From positions 72,466-136,465 of the forward strand of contig NZ_JAFIQU010000019.1 of assembly GCF_017355985.1 (NCBI RefSeq): a stretch of 64,000 nt of DNA, written 5' to 3'. Source of the DNA: Arenibaculum pallidiluteum. Lineage in GTDB: Bacteria; Pseudomonadota; Alphaproteobacteria; Azospirillales; Azospirillaceae. The translations under genes were made by a program, and so were the position numbers. Each line of letters opens with the position of its first letter. Position 1 is the first letter of the stretch. Below the pieces are notes generated by a model that had not been told where the DNA came from, did no database searches, and saw nothing but the letters and a program-made list of their open reading frames with translations. Shown here in pieces: positions 63,914 through 64,000 of the stretch.

Positions 63914-64000
<87 letters not shown>

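Overview
The window is about 64 kb of uniformly GC-rich chromosomal DNA. The right third carries the S10-spc-alpha ribosomal protein locus in the order tuf, rpsJ ... rplO, secY, adk, rpsM, rpsK, rpoA, rplQ, with no rpmJ between secY and adk. Together with PcaR-like IclR regulators, CaiB-type CoA transferases, TRAP and Liv-type importers and DUF1127 proteins, this points to an alphaproteobacterium, probably of the Rhodospirillales type. That placement is an inference from gene content and order, since no rRNA is in view.

Layout. (1) 166-2852: TrkH potassium channel subunit and an MFS transporter. (2) 2879-14582: a catabolic cluster. A minus-strand operon holds an intradiol ring-cleavage dioxygenase, a complete LivKHMGF ABC importer, a YciI/TftG-like protein, a beta-hydroxyacid dehydrogenase and a bicupin protein. 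A second minus-strand operon holds a CoA-lyase/CoA-transferase pair, and a divergent plus-strand pair holds a PcaR-like IclR regulator and an FMN/quinone reductase. The two minus-strand promoters share an identical 34-bp double operator. (3) 14628-23185: a DppABCDF peptide importer followed by N-formylglutamate amidohydrolase and ArgE-like deacylase genes, with a divergent IclR regulator and a perfect 17-bp palindrome between them. (4) 23326-30194: TetR regulator, CPA1 Na+/H+ antiporter with a small helical partner, DUF6064 membrane protein with a Tat-exported aldo/keto reductase, a tandem pair of DUF1127 genes with stem-loops, a GNAT acetyltransferase and a ThuA-like protein. (5) 30469-41640: a divergent cluster with glycerate 2-kinase and 2-hydroxyacid dehydrogenase on one side, and aldehyde dehydrogenase, TRAP transporter, zinc alcohol dehydrogenase, CoA transferase, CitE-type lyase and LysR regulator on the other. 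(6) 41746-49217: CpdB nucleotidase, a 58-aa ORF, a chemoreceptor, RarA, a DegP-type protease and a cysteine-rich lipoprotein. (7) 49406-64000: ribosomal protein genes, rpoA, secY, adk and the 3' end of tuf.

How the parts work together. Clusters 2, 3 and 5 are each a complete import-and-degrade unit: a high-affinity binding-protein transporter, enzymes and an adjacent regulator with visible operator-like DNA. Clusters 2 and 5 both use a family III CoA transferase translationally coupled to a carbon-carbon lyase, suggesting activation of an organic acid followed by cleavage. In both ABC operons a strong hairpin directly follows the binding-protein gene. I did not see CRISPR arrays, insertion sequences, prophage genes, tRNA or rRNA genes. 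The most novel candidates are the two undescribed CoA-transferase/lyase catabolic clusters, the shared double operator, the structured DUF1127 locus, and the lipoprotein with mirror-symmetric cysteine spacing.
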